From Ulvibacterium marinum (lineage in GTDB: Bacteria > Bacteroidota > Bacteroidia > Flavobacteriales > Flavobacteriaceae), in NCBI RefSeq assembly GCF_003626755.1, contig NZ_RBCJ01000001.1:496001-560000 (forward strand): a stretch of 64,000 bases of DNA, in the 5' to 3' direction. Every line of letters starts with the position of its first letter. Position 1 is the first letter of the stretch. Both the position numbers and the translations under genes were made by a program. Under the pieces are notes generated by a model. It saw only the letters and a list, made by a program, of their open reading frames with translations, was not told the DNA's origin and searched no databases. Below are positions 18,839 to 28,320 of this stretch, one piece after another.

Positions 18839-19819
18839 ATGAGGTTCAAAAGTATGGTTTGCGCCGGTTTATTTATAGTCCTAACCGGAAACCTCTATTC
18901 CCAGCCAGAAGAATCAAACAAAAGCAAAATTAATGTTCTGATTGTCGATGGTCAAAACAATCATAACCAGTGGCCCAAAATTAGCTTTATGCTCAAGCAC
19001 TACTTGGAAGATGCAGGTTTGTTTGAGGTAGATGTGGTTAGGTCTGCCAATACGTGGGAGGGTGACGACTATCTGGAAGATTTCCATATTGACGGAATCG
19101 GAAAAACTGTGGCCATGGAGAAACCCAAACCCGATCCCAATTTCAGCCCCAATTTCTCCAATTATGATGTAGTTATTTCCAATTTTGGATGGAATGCGGC
19201 TCCCTGGCCGGAATCGACCCAAAAGACATTTGAAAAATATATGGAAAATGGAGGCGGACTGGTGGTCTTTCATGCCGCGGACAACTCTTTCCCCAAATGG
19301 GAGGCCTACAATAAAATGATAGGCCTTGGCGGTTGGGGCGATCGAACGGAAAAAGATGGTCCCTATGTTTATTTCAATGATGCGGATGAGCTTGTTCGAG
19401 ATACTTCTGCTGGAAAAGCCGGGGCACATGGTCCCCAGCATGAATATGTTATCCAAGTTAGAAATACGGAACATCCAATAACAAAGGACATGCCAACCAA
19501 ATGGCTTCACACCAAGGACGAACTCTATGAACGCCTTCGTGGCCCTGCGGAAAAAATAGAAATCTTGGCGACGGCCTATGCTTCTCCGGAAATGAAGGGC
19601 TCTGGGCGACATGAACCCGCATTAATGGTACTAGACTATGGTAAGGGACGCATCTTCCATAACATTATGGGGCATGCGGATTATTCCGTAGAATGCCTTG
19701 GTTTCATTACTACAATAGTACGGGGTACTGAATGGGCCGCCACTGGGAAAGTAACACAAGAAATTCCCGAAGGTTTTCCAACGGAAAACAAATCCAGCTC
19801 CCGGGTGTTCAAAAAATAA
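18839..19819 (+). CDS. Secreted ThuA domain protein
   Basis: The ATG at 18839 gives 326 aa with a signal peptide (VCAGLFIVLTGNLYSQ). A TTG nine bases upstream is a less likely start. The ThuA fold, related to class I glutamine amidotransferases, is supported by NVLIVDGQNNHNQW at the start, NYDVVISNFGWNAAPWPE, GGGLVVFHAADNSFPKW, HPITKDMPTKWLHTKDELY and GKGRIFHNIMGHADYS. ThuA proteins are linked to sugar (trehalose and related) metabolism, but the activity is not established. It follows the Asp-box protein and precedes a DUF2721 protein with a 6-bp gap. Confidence 0.88.
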   Translation: MRFKSMVCAGLFIVLTGNLYSQPEESNKSKINVLIVDGQNNHNQWPKISFMLKHYLEDAGLFEVDVVRSANTWEGDDYLEDFHIDGIGKTVAMEKPKPDPNFSPNFSNYDVVISNFGWNAAPWPESTQKTFEKYMENGGGLVVFHAADNSFPKWEAYNKMIGLGGWGDRTEKDGPYVYFNDADELVRDTSAGKAGAHGPQHEYVIQVRNTEHPITKDMPTKWLHTKDELYERLRGPAEKIEILATAYASPEMKGSGRHEPALMVLDYGKGRIFHNIMGHADYSVECLGFITTIVRGTEWAATGKVTQEIPEGFPTENKSSSRVFKK

Positions 19820-19825
19820 GCTGCC

Positions 19826-20215
19826 ATGCAATTGACCTTAAGTATTCCTGCGTTGCTTTTTCCAGCCATTTCCTTGACCATGTTGGCCTACAATGCACGC
19901 TATTTGGCCATTGCTGCCCTAATTCGGCAATTGCACAAACAATTTGAGGAATCCTCCTCATCGCCATTGAAAAGACAGATCCAACAACTACGCAAACGCT
20001 TGGGTATCATAAAAAACATGCAGGCCAGTGCCATTGTCAGTTTTTTGTTATCGGCGGTAACCATGTTCCTAATTTACGTGGAGCAAGATATTTTGGCCAA
20101 TGTTATTTTCGGCATCAGTTTGGTGTTCTTAATGGTCTCTCTTTTCCTTTCGCTGATAGAGGTACAATTATCCACCAAGGCTTTGAGCATTCAATTGAAC
20201 AATATGGAAAAATAG
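19826..20215 (+). CDS. DUF2721 membrane protein
   Basis: Codes for 129 aa. The layout is one N-terminal hydrophobic segment (LSIPALLFPAISLTMLAYNARYLAI), a charged helix (LKRQIQQLRKRLGIIKNMQAS) and two more membrane segments (AIVSFLLSAVTMFLIYV, VIFGISLVFLMVSLFLSLIEV). This matches DUF2721, a widespread small membrane family of unknown role. It starts 6 bp after the ThuA gene, so cotranscription is likely. Confidence 0.85.
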   Translation: MQLTLSIPALLFPAISLTMLAYNARYLAIAALIRQLHKQFEESSSSPLKRQIQQLRKRLGIIKNMQASAIVSFLLSAVTMFLIYVEQDILANVIFGISLVFLMVSLFLSLIEVQLSTKALSIQLNNMEK

Positions 20216-20365
20216 TCCCCATTATTCACTAAAAAGAACATTGATCATTGGCCATCACTTCGAACTGGGTCAGAAACTTCATAAGTAGCGGTCTTCCTTT
20301 CCTTGCAGTGAAAACCCAAAAATAATGCTATATTTATCCTTTATACCTCATACGTAAATTTTGCT

Positions 20366-20806
20366 ATGAAACGTGTAAGAGACCTTGATTTCTTTAAAAA
20401 TATTCGGGAAATACGAGAATTCGAATTCGGAGTTTTCTATTACTTCGAAGGTTTGGTCATTTCTGAAATGAAGGAAGGTGCCTTCTTCAATTGGAAAATG
20501 GCCAAAAAGGCCATTAAGGCGGCCCATGAAATCTTTGGGGAAGATCAACCCATCGCGTACATATCCAACCGAATAAACAGCTATACGGTAGTGCCTACCG
20601 ATTGGGTAAAGTTTTATAAAAATAGACACCAGCTCGATTTTTATTCCGTTGTTGGAAGTACCAAGGGTAGCTTCGCGAGCTTGGTTCTGGAGAGGATGTT
20701 TTTTCAAAATTCCATTAACCAGTTTTCCGACTTGGAAAGTGCCGTGGAATGGAGTGTAAACAAAATCAAAAGTCGGAAAAGAAGAATTGGCATAGTGCCG
20801 CAATAA
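20366..20806 (+). CDS. Conserved flavobacterial hypothetical protein
   Basis: Codes for 146 aa, no signal peptide or membrane segment. It contains alternating beta and helix stretches (EFEFGVFYYFEGLVISEM, PIAYISNRINSYTVVPTDW, QLDFYSVVGSTKGSFASL) that resemble the STAS/SpoIIAA-like fold seen in other short Bacteroidota proteins, with no clear active site. The start ATG lies after an AT-rich region (TACGTAAATTTTG). Function unknown. Confidence 0.65.
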   Translation: MKRVRDLDFFKNIREIREFEFGVFYYFEGLVISEMKEGAFFNWKMAKKAIKAAHEIFGEDQPIAYISNRINSYTVVPTDWVKFYKNRHQLDFYSVVGSTKGSFASLVLERMFFQNSINQFSDLESAVEWSVNKIKSRKRRIGIVPQ

Positions 20807-20931
20807 CCAATACGCTACGCATGTTGAAACCCTTTCAGATTATCCTCGGTCTAAAGGTTCAAAATCCTTGTTACAATTGGGTTTCATAGCTTTTACGAAA
20901 CTCGACTTCCAAATATTTCGTATTTTTAAAT

Positions 20932-21795
20932 GTGATAGTTGATATTCAACAATACTTCAGGAACAATCCAAACTTCAACAAACTTGTAGGTGACAATTAC
21001 CTTTTTGTTGAATATAAGTGTCCCATCGATATTGAAAAATTCCAATTGTTCACGGATTCGCATATCATTAACTATGTAATAAGTGGGAAAAAGGATTGGA
21101 TTGCACCCAATAAAACATACCATATAGAAGGAGGGGACGCCATATTTGTAAGAAAGGGTATTTATACAACGAGACAACATTTTGAGGTAGATTTTTGTGT
21201 GATACTGTTTTTCATCGACGATGACTTCATCATCAATTTTCTTAAGGAGCATCCTTCATTACAATTTCCATCGGAGAAAAATGAATATGACCAGATTTTC
21301 GAAATTGATGTAAATGACACTTTTAGTTCCTTGATCTATAGTGTATTTAACTACTTTAAACAAAGCGGAGGTGTTCCCAAAAGTTTGGTGGAAATAAAAT
21401 TTAGGGAATTGCTGTTCAATATTATTTTAAACCCAAGGAATAGACCATTAGCCAAGTATCTGAACTCTCTTCTGGAAACCGAAAAAACAGATTTGGAATA
21501 TACAATGCTTAAAAATTTTCAACATAATCTTAGCTTGGATGAATTCGCAAGACTATGTGGTAGAAGCCTATCCACTTTCAAAAGGGACTTTAATGAACAC
21601 TTCAAAGAGACTCCGGGAAATTGGATCAAGAACAGGCGTTTGGAATGTGCAAAAGCATTGCTTACCCGTTCCTCGCTTACGATAAATGAAATCTGTTATG
21701 AAAGTGGTTTCAAAAACCCATCACACTTCAACAAAACGTTTAAGGAAAAATATAATCTTCCTCCACAGCAGTTTCGTTCTGCAAAAAACAAATAA
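20932..21795 (+). CDS. AraC-family transcriptional regulator
   Basis: Codes for 287 aa from a GTG start at 20932; the ATG two bases earlier is followed at once by a stop. The N-terminal part holds a cupin-like sensor region with GKKDWIAPNKTYHIEGGDAIFVRKG, typical of AraC effector domains, and the C-terminal 100 residues a two-HTH DNA-binding domain ending in ICYESGFKNPSHFNKTFKEKYNLPPQQFR. It lies 120 bp upstream of an acyl-CoA dehydrogenase gene, which may be its target (inference). Confidence 0.87.
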   Translation: MIVDIQQYFRNNPNFNKLVGDNYLFVEYKCPIDIEKFQLFTDSHIINYVISGKKDWIAPNKTYHIEGGDAIFVRKGIYTTRQHFEVDFCVILFFIDDDFIINFLKEHPSLQFPSEKNEYDQIFEIDVNDTFSSLIYSVFNYFKQSGGVPKSLVEIKFRELLFNIILNPRNRPLAKYLNSLLETEKTDLEYTMLKNFQHNLSLDEFARLCGRSLSTFKRDFNEHFKETPGNWIKNRRLECAKALLTRSSLTINEICYESGFKNPSHFNKTFKEKYNLPPQQFRSAKNK

Positions 21796-21915
21796 CAATA
21801 TATTGTTCTTTTTCAACAGGTTAGGCTGAACTTCAGAACAAATCATTTGACCTTCTGAGAAAACTACACCTGGAAAAGTTGGTCCAATTTTGCATGGTAA
21901 ACAAATTACAATACC

Positions 21916-23037
21916 ATGGAAACAAAAACACCACAAACAAAAAATTGGATTCTACAAGCCCATGAACTGGGAAAAGCATTTACTGAAAAAGCAATGGAGC
22001 ATGATGCCAATGGCACATTCGTCCATGAAAACTATGCGCTTTTAAAATCAGAAGGTTATTTCTCCGCACTAATTCCCATAGAATTGGGTGGAGGAGGAGT
22101 TTCATATTCTGAAATGTGCAACATTATAAGGGTCATTGGAAGTTATTGCGGCTCTACTGCATTGGCATTTTCTATGCACCAACATTTGGTGGCTGCTGCG
22201 GTATGGAAATACAAGCACAAAAATGAAGGGGCGAGAACACTTGCAAAAATAGCTGAAAGCCAGTTGGTTCTGGTAAGTACCGGGGCCAAAGATTGGTTGG
22301 GATCCAATGGAGAGCTTACAAAACTTGATGGAGGCTATTTGTTTTCGGCCAAAAAACACTTTGCCAGTCAATCTGTTGTCGGTGACATTGCCGTTACGAG
22401 TTCTATTTTCAAAAATCCGGAAGGGAACAACTCTGTATTACACTTTTCGGTTCCATTAAAACAAAAGAGGGTATCCCTTGTGGACGACTGGGATGTTATG
22501 GGCATGCGAGCCACGGGGTCGCAAACCATTTTCTTTGAGGAGGTCTTTATTCCAGAAGATGCCATTGCCTTGACACGAAAGCAAAACGAATTTCACCCTG
22601 TATGGAATATTGTACTGACCGTGGCCATGCCCTTAATTATGTCCGCTTACATGGGCATAGCTCAAGATGCTCATGAAATGGCTGTAAAAAGTGCACGGCA
22701 AAACAGACAGCAACATTCAATCTATAGTATTGGTCAGTTGCATAACACTTTGCTTTCGGGGCAAGCACAATGGAAGGCTATGCTGGAGCTGACCAGCAAC
22801 CTGGATTTTAGACCTTCGGAACTACATACGGCGAATATGTTAGCCTATAAAACCAATGTTTCGGATTTGGCAAGGGAGGTAGTAAGCCTGGCCATGGAAA
22901 TTGTTGGAGGTCAGAGTTTTTACAAACTACATCGTCTTGAAAGATTATTTAGGGATGTTCAGGCATCACAGTTTCACCCACTACCCAAATGGAATCAATA
23001 TGAATTCACAGGAAAGCAAATTCTTGGAAGAGAATAG
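21916..23037 (+). CDS. Acyl-CoA dehydrogenase family flavoprotein
   Basis: Codes for 373 aa. The fold is supported by an N-terminal helical domain, the substrate and FAD segment GSYCGSTALAFSMHQHL, the middle beta-domain with FSAKKHFASQSVVGDIAVTS and GMRATGSQTIFFEEVFIPED, and a C-terminal four-helix domain ending in EIVGGQSFYKLHRLERLFRDVQASQFHPL. The FRDVQ segment is the FAD-binding region near the C-terminus. Members include acyl-CoA dehydrogenases and related monooxygenase or desulfurisation flavoproteins, so the exact substrate is not assigned. An AraC regulator lies just upstream. Confidence 0.85.
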   Translation: METKTPQTKNWILQAHELGKAFTEKAMEHDANGTFVHENYALLKSEGYFSALIPIELGGGGVSYSEMCNIIRVIGSYCGSTALAFSMHQHLVAAAVWKYKHKNEGARTLAKIAESQLVLVSTGAKDWLGSNGELTKLDGGYLFSAKKHFASQSVVGDIAVTSSIFKNPEGNNSVLHFSVPLKQKRVSLVDDWDVMGMRATGSQTIFFEEVFIPEDAIALTRKQNEFHPVWNIVLTVAMPLIMSAYMGIAQDAHEMAVKSARQNRQQHSIYSIGQLHNTLLSGQAQWKAMLELTSNLDFRPSELHTANMLAYKTNVSDLAREVVSLAMEIVGGQSFYKLHRLERLFRDVQASQFHPLPKWNQYEFTGKQILGRE

Positions 23038-23072
23038 AACGCTAAAAGCAAGTAATCTAAAAATCAAAAATT

Positions 23073-23615
23073 ATGAAAAGTATAATTTTTTCATCGGTTT
23101 TTCTTTGTATTATACTAAATATGCAAATAAGTAAAGGGCAAGAGAATCAGCTAGTTGCATCCAATAATGGTACAACAAAAACAACCGCGCCTTCAAAATC
23201 AATAATAGAGAAAAAAATTAGAAACTATGATTATCTAAAAAGAAATGCCCAAAATGAACGGGCATTGGAAATAGATAAGCTACAGCGGGAAGCAGCTAAT
23301 TTCAATCTCAGTTCTTTGGCTATTTATGATCAAAGCGAAAAATCAAAATACGATGTGATCATAAGATCCCCATATTCCAAATTATATATTAAATATGATC
23401 CTCTAGGAAACATTATAAGTAGCGCTGAACAGTATAAAAATTTAAAAGTCCCATTAAAACTAAGTCAAAAAATTGCTAGAAAATATCCGGGATGGGGTTT
23501 TGAAAAATCAATCTATTCCGTGAAATATAGAAATGGAAAATCACTTAAGGGCAAATACAATATTCGCCTTAGGAAAGGGGAAAAATATAAATCTGTCCAA
23601 TTCAATGTTTTATAA
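23073..23615 (+). CDS. Secreted protein with PepSY-like C-terminus
   Basis: Codes for 180 aa with a signal peptide (MKSIIFSSVFLCIILNMQIS). The middle is lysine-rich and helical; the C-terminal 60 residues (KVPLKLSQKIARKYPGWGFEKSIY…GKYNIRLRKG) look like the PepSY-like/putative beta-lactamase-inhibitor-like domain, common in Bacteroidota exported proteins. It is unusually AT-rich and lysine-rich compared with its neighbours, which may mark a foreign origin. A terminator follows directly. Confidence 0.6.
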   Translation: MKSIIFSSVFLCIILNMQISKGQENQLVASNNGTTKTTAPSKSIIEKKIRNYDYLKRNAQNERALEIDKLQREAANFNLSSLAIYDQSEKSKYDVIIRSPYSKLYIKYDPLGNIISSAEQYKNLKVPLKLSQKIARKYPGWGFEKSIYSVKYRNGKSLKGKYNIRLRKGEKYKSVQFNVL

Positions 23616-23622
23616 AAACATC

Positions 23623-23660
23623 TCGTTCATGGCTTAACCCGCATGAGCGATTTTTTATTT
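23623..23660 (+). terminator. Rho-independent terminator
   Basis: Arms TCGTTCATG and CATGAGCGA pair with one G-T wobble around a 10-nt loop and are followed by TTTTTTATTT. It starts 8 bp after the stop codon of the 180-aa secreted protein gene and insulates the sulfatase gene. Confidence 0.75.
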
Positions 23661-23729
23661 CCCCAATAAAGAACAATCAACCATCCGATATTCAGGTTAT
23701 TCGTATCTTGTTCCAAACCATACTAATCT

Positions 23730-25616
23730 ATGAGAGTTCTTTTATTAAGCCTTATAGTTGTTGGTCTTTTTCCCTCTTGTAAACAAGGCGAAAAGGAGCC
23801 GATAAACCCACCTAATATCTTATGGATATCCACGGAAGACATTAGCCCCGCTTGGGGTTGTTATGGGGATAGCATGGCGACGACACCAAACATAGATGCA
23901 TTGGCAAGCCAAGGTTATGTTTTTACCCAAGCCTTTTCCAATGCTCCCATATGTGCTCCGGCAAGGGCAACTTTGATTACGGGAATGTATGCTACCAGCA
24001 CCGGCACCCAAAATTTAAGGTCTACCATCCCCATGCCGCAAAATCTAAAAATCCTATCTCAGCTCGTATCGGAAAAAGGGTATTTTACCTCCAATAACTC
24101 CAAAACGGACTACAATTTTAGCCCTGATGACAAATGGGACGACTTGGGGAACCAAGCGCATTGGAGAAATAGGGAGGATAAGTTACCCTTCTTTAGTGTC
24201 TTCAATTTCGGGATTACCCACGAGGGCCATGCCAACAAATACAATCCAGATGATACAAAATCCTTGAAAAAGAAGCATGACCCAAAGGATATGATAGTTC
24301 CACCCTACTTCCCGGACACTCAGGAATTTCGAAAAATAATAGCGCATCAGTATGATCTCATCAGCGTTTTTGATCAGGAAGTTGGCAAGCTAATTGAACA
24401 ACTTAAGGAAGATGACCTTTATGAAAATACCATCATTTTTGTATTCTCGGACCATGGTTTTGGGTTGCCCCGCTACAAAAGATGGCTATATGATACGGGA
24501 CTGCGCGTACCTTTTGTATTGCACGCTCCGGAGAAATACAAGCATTTGGTCTCCAATCTTAATGCGGGAAATATCGATAAAATGGTAGGTTTCGTAGATT
24601 TTGCTCCGACCGTTTTAGGTCTTGTTGGAGCAGAAATTCCTCCAATTATGGAAGGAAAGAGTTTTTTGGGTACAAATGCACAAAACAAAAAATACATTTT
24701 TGGTTATCGCGACAGGGCAGATGATGTTTTTGATGTCAGTAGGTCAATTTTTGATGGCAGATATTTATATATCCGAAATTACTTGCCACATAGACCATAC
24801 ATTCAAAATGCACAGATATTCAATACAGGGAAAAGGTCATATGACGAGCTGTTCCGAGTAAAGAACTTAGGAGAACTTTCGGAGGAATCCCTAAAAATGT
24901 TTAAGCCAAAAGCCGTTGAAGAACTTTACGACTTACAAAAGGACCCAAATGAATTGCACAACCTAATTGAAGACCCCCAATACGAAGAAGTTAAGAACAA
25001 ACTTCATGAAAAGGTAAAAGACCACATTGTTGAAACAAGGGATACCGGATTTATGGCGGAGGGCCAAATGATGATCTTAGGAGAAAACAGTTCCGTCTAT
25101 GAAATGGCAAGGGATCCCAGCCAATATAGACCGGAACACGTATTGGAAATTGCGGAATTGGTAGGCCAAATACAGGATCTGAATCAATTAGAAAAGTACA
25201 TTCAAAGTCAGGATCCATCGGTTCGGTTTTGGGCACTAAACGCTTTAGACGCTTTTGAGGGGGATATAAGCTCACAAAAGGAAAATGTATTGGATGCATT
25301 GGATGATTCTTCTCAACCCAATCGGGGATTGGCAGCAGAAATTTTGATCAACAAGCTAAATCGACCCAAGGAAGCATTAGGAGTTTTGGAGGGTTTACTG
25401 CAACATCCAGAAAATGAAGTTGTGCTGCTTCATATTGCCGTGAATGTGAGAAACCTAGGGGGAAAAGCAGCCCCATTGATTCCGTTAATCAAGGAAAAAG
25501 TATTTCCAAAAATAGCTGGAGATGTATGGGGGCGCTACAAAAATTGGTCCTATCCCATGTTTATTGGAATGGCATTGGATCAAACTTTGATTAACTGTGG
25601 TGAGTCCATTGAATAA
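23730..25616 (+). CDS. Formylglycine-dependent sulfatase (S1 family lipoprotein)
   Basis: Codes for 628 aa with a lipoprotein signal (LLLSLIVVGLFPSC-KQG). The active-site motif CAPARATLITG begins at Cys75, which should be converted to formylglycine in type I sulfatases. Other sulfatase landmarks are PNILWISTEDISPAWGCYG, TPNIDALASQG, FVFSDHGFGLPRYK, and LRVPFVLHAPE. The C-terminal 150 residues form HEAT-like helical pairs (LEKYIQSQDPSVRFWALNALDAF, VLDALDDSSQPNRGLAAEIL). Substrate unknown; marine flavobacteria use such enzymes on sulfated algal glycans. It is followed 21 bp later by a putative toroid glycosidase gene. Confidence 0.93.
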   Translation: MRVLLLSLIVVGLFPSCKQGEKEPINPPNILWISTEDISPAWGCYGDSMATTPNIDALASQGYVFTQAFSNAPICAPARATLITGMYATSTGTQNLRSTIPMPQNLKILSQLVSEKGYFTSNNSKTDYNFSPDDKWDDLGNQAHWRNREDKLPFFSVFNFGITHEGHANKYNPDDTKSLKKKHDPKDMIVPPYFPDTQEFRKIIAHQYDLISVFDQEVGKLIEQLKEDDLYENTIIFVFSDHGFGLPRYKRWLYDTGLRVPFVLHAPEKYKHLVSNLNAGNIDKMVGFVDFAPTVLGLVGAEIPPIMEGKSFLGTNAQNKKYIFGYRDRADDVFDVSRSIFDGRYLYIRNYLPHRPYIQNAQIFNTGKRSYDELFRVKNLGELSEESLKMFKPKAVEELYDLQKDPNELHNLIEDPQYEEVKNKLHEKVKDHIVETRDTGFMAEGQMMILGENSSVYEMARDPSQYRPEHVLEIAELVGQIQDLNQLEKYIQSQDPSVRFWALNALDAFEGDISSQKENVLDALDDSSQPNRGLAAEILINKLNRPKEALGVLEGLLQHPENEVVLLHIAVNVRNLGGKAAPLIPLIKEKVFPKIAGDVWGRYKNWSYPMFIGMALDQTLINCGESIE

Positions 25617-25637
25617 AACGAGCCAAATGGAACAACC

Positions 25638-27293
25638 ATGAGAAACTATATTACCCTTTGCTTAATTGTCATCCTGATAGTGTCCTGTTCGCACCCCTCC
25701 CAAAACCATGGAAAGGTATCCAAAGTGGATAGTCTGGCCCTTAAGCAAGCAAAAATCAATGGCGATTTGGCAAATGAAGGTCTTCAACGTTGCCAACGGT
25801 TTGTTACGGATTGGCTGGCCAAGGCAGACACTACTACCGGACTCATTCCCAGAAATCTGGATGAAAGTTTGGATATCTGGAATGCCCAGGATGCGGCTGC
25901 GGACAACTATCCATTTATGGTCTTGACAGCTGCTTTAACAGATTCAAACCTTTTCCAAGGGCGAATGCTGGACATGTTGCATACGGAGACCCGATTGACC
26001 TCCCGCTTGGGGAACCTTCCCGACACGTATTCGTTTAGCAAAAAGGGGTTTGAAACCCAAGAATATGACCTGCACAATTTGTTGTTCGGGTCTTCAGAGT
26101 ATATAAAAGATGGCCTTTTACCACTAACTGAATGGTTAGGCCCAAGTCCTTGGTCGGATAGGATGATTGCTATTTTGGATGATATTTGGAAATATGCCCC
26201 TATTAAAACGTCCCATGGAAACATTCCCTCTACCAATGTAGAATTGAATGGAGAAATGTTGCAAGTACTTTCCCGAGTGTATTGGATGACCGGAGAGGGG
26301 AAATATTTGGAGTGGGCCACAAGACTTGGGGATTATTATGTATTCGGAGACCATCATCCCACTCGAAATTTTGAGGTTCTCAGGCTCCGAGATCATGGTT
26401 GTGAAATAGTATCCGGATTGTGTGAACTCTATGCAACCTTAAGCAAAGCCAATCCTGAAAAAAAAGAGGTATATCAACCTCATATCCATGAAATGCTTAA
26501 CCGGATTTTAGCGGTGGGGCGAAATGATGACGGCCTTTTTTATAATGCCGTTGACCCTAAAACCGGAACCGTAAAATGGGAAGGAACGACGGACAATTTT
26601 GGGTATACCCTAAATGGCTTTTATACAGTATTTCAAATAGATTCCGTTGAAGCTTACAGGGAGGCAACGATAAAGGCGCTTGAAATACTCAACCAAAAAT
26701 ACCGAAATTATGATTGGGAACACGGGTCATCCGATGGATATGCCGATGCCATTGAGGGAGCCTTAAATTTATATGCAAGGGAGCCCCTACCCTCAACAGA
26801 AGCATGGGTCGAGAGTGAAATTCAAGTCATGTGGTCCCTACAGGATTCCAGTCATCGCAAAAATGCCCAAAAATGGAAAGGTTCAGGGATTATTGAAGGT
26901 TGGCATGGTGACGGTAACTTTGCTAGAACCACAATAATGTATTGCCTATGGAAAACCCAGGGTACCACCATACAGCCATGGCGATCGGATATTAAATTAG
27001 GGGCAGTAGACAGCGATGATGGGATAATCCTAAGCATTAAGGCAGATGAAGATTGGCAAGGGATACTGAAATTTGATGCGCCCAGGCACCATACTATAAT
27101 GCAAATGCCTGCTGATTGGCCTCGGATCAACCAGTTCCCGGAATGGTTCACGGTAAACCAAGAAAAAGCCTACGAGGTGAAAGATCTGACCAATGGTTCA
27201 TCCACAAACTATAAAAGGAAACAGCTCTTGGAAGGAATTGAATTTACCCTAAAGAAAGGTACCGTATATGCGATTAGGGTAAGTCCTATTTGA
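25638..27293 (+). CDS. Putative (alpha/alpha)6-toroid carbohydrate-active lipoprotein
   Basis: Codes for 551 aa with a lipoprotein signal (ITLCLIVILIVSC-SHP). The middle is rich in helical hairpins with aromatic and acidic residues (GLIPRNLDESLDIWNAQDAAADNYPF, MLQVLSRVYWMTGEGKYLEWA, LRDHGCEIVSGLCELYATLS, NFGYTLNGFYTVFQID, SDGYADAIEGALNLY), the usual look of six-hairpin glycosidases and polysaccharide lyases. A C-terminal beta-rich domain follows. I do not recognise a CAZy family; catalytic residues cannot be named. The 21-bp gap to the sulfatase suggests that both act on one sulfated glycan. Confidence 0.65.
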   Translation: MRNYITLCLIVILIVSCSHPSQNHGKVSKVDSLALKQAKINGDLANEGLQRCQRFVTDWLAKADTTTGLIPRNLDESLDIWNAQDAAADNYPFMVLTAALTDSNLFQGRMLDMLHTETRLTSRLGNLPDTYSFSKKGFETQEYDLHNLLFGSSEYIKDGLLPLTEWLGPSPWSDRMIAILDDIWKYAPIKTSHGNIPSTNVELNGEMLQVLSRVYWMTGEGKYLEWATRLGDYYVFGDHHPTRNFEVLRLRDHGCEIVSGLCELYATLSKANPEKKEVYQPHIHEMLNRILAVGRNDDGLFYNAVDPKTGTVKWEGTTDNFGYTLNGFYTVFQIDSVEAYREATIKALEILNQKYRNYDWEHGSSDGYADAIEGALNLYAREPLPSTEAWVESEIQVMWSLQDSSHRKNAQKWKGSGIIEGWHGDGNFARTTIMYCLWKTQGTTIQPWRSDIKLGAVDSDDGIILSIKADEDWQGILKFDAPRHHTIMQMPADWPRINQFPEWFTVNQEKAYEVKDLTNGSSTNYKRKQLLEGIEFTLKKGTVYAIRVSPI

Positions 27294-27345
27294 AACGCAC
27301 AATCATTGGTTGGCTCCTGGTTTATGAGAATGCATCGTCAAGTAG

Positions 27346-28320
27346 TCAGGAAACACCCCTACCCAAATGGAACAAGGCATCGCCTTGATTGACTACTGCC
27401 TGATGATTAACGCTAATGACGTATCCATCAAAAGGAGACTTTATTCGCTTCGTATGTTTGGCGTAAGTGTCCGTTACGATTCCCATTAATTGTCCCTTTT
27501 TCAACTCACTACCATTGATAATCTCCGGAATGAACATTCCGGCTGTGGGTGCTCGCAGCCATTTTCGGTCCTTAAGAAGAATGGTTTCCTTGCGTTCCAC
27601 CAAGAGGGGGCCTTTTTTGGTTATCATCCCGAAGTGTTTTAACACATTTAAGATGCCCTGCATACCTTCCAAAATAGCATAATCGTCAAAACGCATACTT
27701 TCCCCGGCCTCAAAAACAATGGTAGGTTTCCCCATACGATAAGCGGCATTTCGAAACGACCCTTTGATTAATCGTGATGCAAAAGAAATGGGCGCGTTAA
27801 AGATTTCTGCCAAATCCTTGCTTTTTTTATCCTCTTCGGTAAATCGGATCTGTGGGAAATTGTGCCGTTGGGCACCTCCTGTATGGAGGTCTATGGCAAA
27901 ATCCATTTGGTGCATAATCTCGGTAACGTAATGATAGGCTATCCTACTGGCCATGGATCCTGATTTTGTTCCTGGAAAGCTTCGGTTTACATCCTTTCCA
28001 TCCGGAACGTCCCTGGAAAAATGGATGAAACCAAAAATATTGAGAATAGGTACGGCGATGACCGCACCTTTTTTGACCTTAAGCTCCTTCTGCTTAAGCA
28101 TTCTCCTAACAATTTCAATACCATTGATTTCATCTCCATGGAGGCCAGCTTGTACCAATAAAACAGGGCCTGGCTTTTTGGCGTTGAAAACATATATGGG
28201 AATATCGATAAGGGTACCGGTAGGTAAGCGGTCAATATTAATTTTTAAAAGTTTGCTTTCCCCAGGAGCAACGCTCTCACCTCCGATGATGATTTCCCTA
28301 TTTTCTTCTTCTACGTCCAT
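27346..28320 (-). CDS. Succinylglutamate desuccinylase/aspartoacylase family metallohydrolase
   Basis: Starting at ATG 28320 (MDVEEENREIIIGGESV) gives 324 aa; a 12-residue longer form was not used. The zinc-carboxypeptidase-like domain is supported by VQAGLHGDEINGIEIVRRML (His, Glu ligands), DVNRSFPG, the DLHTGG motif (third ligand) and FEAGESMRF. A C-terminal barrel-sandwich domain (RAPTAGMFIP…SPFDGYVISVNH) resembles a biotinyl-lipoyl-like fold. It overlaps the RimK-like gene by 23 bp, so the two are translationally linked. A role in trimming acylated or glutamylated amino acids or peptides is inference. Confidence 0.9.
   Translation of the reverse strand: MDVEEENREIIIGGESVAPGESKLLKINIDRLPTGTLIDIPIYVFNAKKPGPVLLVQAGLHGDEINGIEIVRRMLKQKELKVKKGAVIAVPILNIFGFIHFSRDVPDGKDVNRSFPGTKSGSMASRIAYHYVTEIMHQMDFAIDLHTGGAQRHNFPQIRFTEEDKKSKDLAEIFNAPISFASRLIKGSFRNAAYRMGKPTIVFEAGESMRFDDYAILEGMQGILNVLKHFGMITKKGPLLVERKETILLKDRKWLRAPTAGMFIPEIINGSELKKGQLMGIVTDTYAKHTKRIKSPFDGYVISVNHQAVVNQGDALFHLGRGVS

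Noticed and set aside
23041-23072. An 8-nt spacing of AATC upstream of the 180-aa secreted-protein gene.
   Set aside because: Only two to three units, in an AT-rich stretch, and no inverted partner. It could be chance.
15942-27293. A polysaccharide utilisation locus with SusC/SusD.
   Set aside because: No SusC or SusD homologue is present. Only secreted proteins, a sulfatase and a putative glycosidase are seen.
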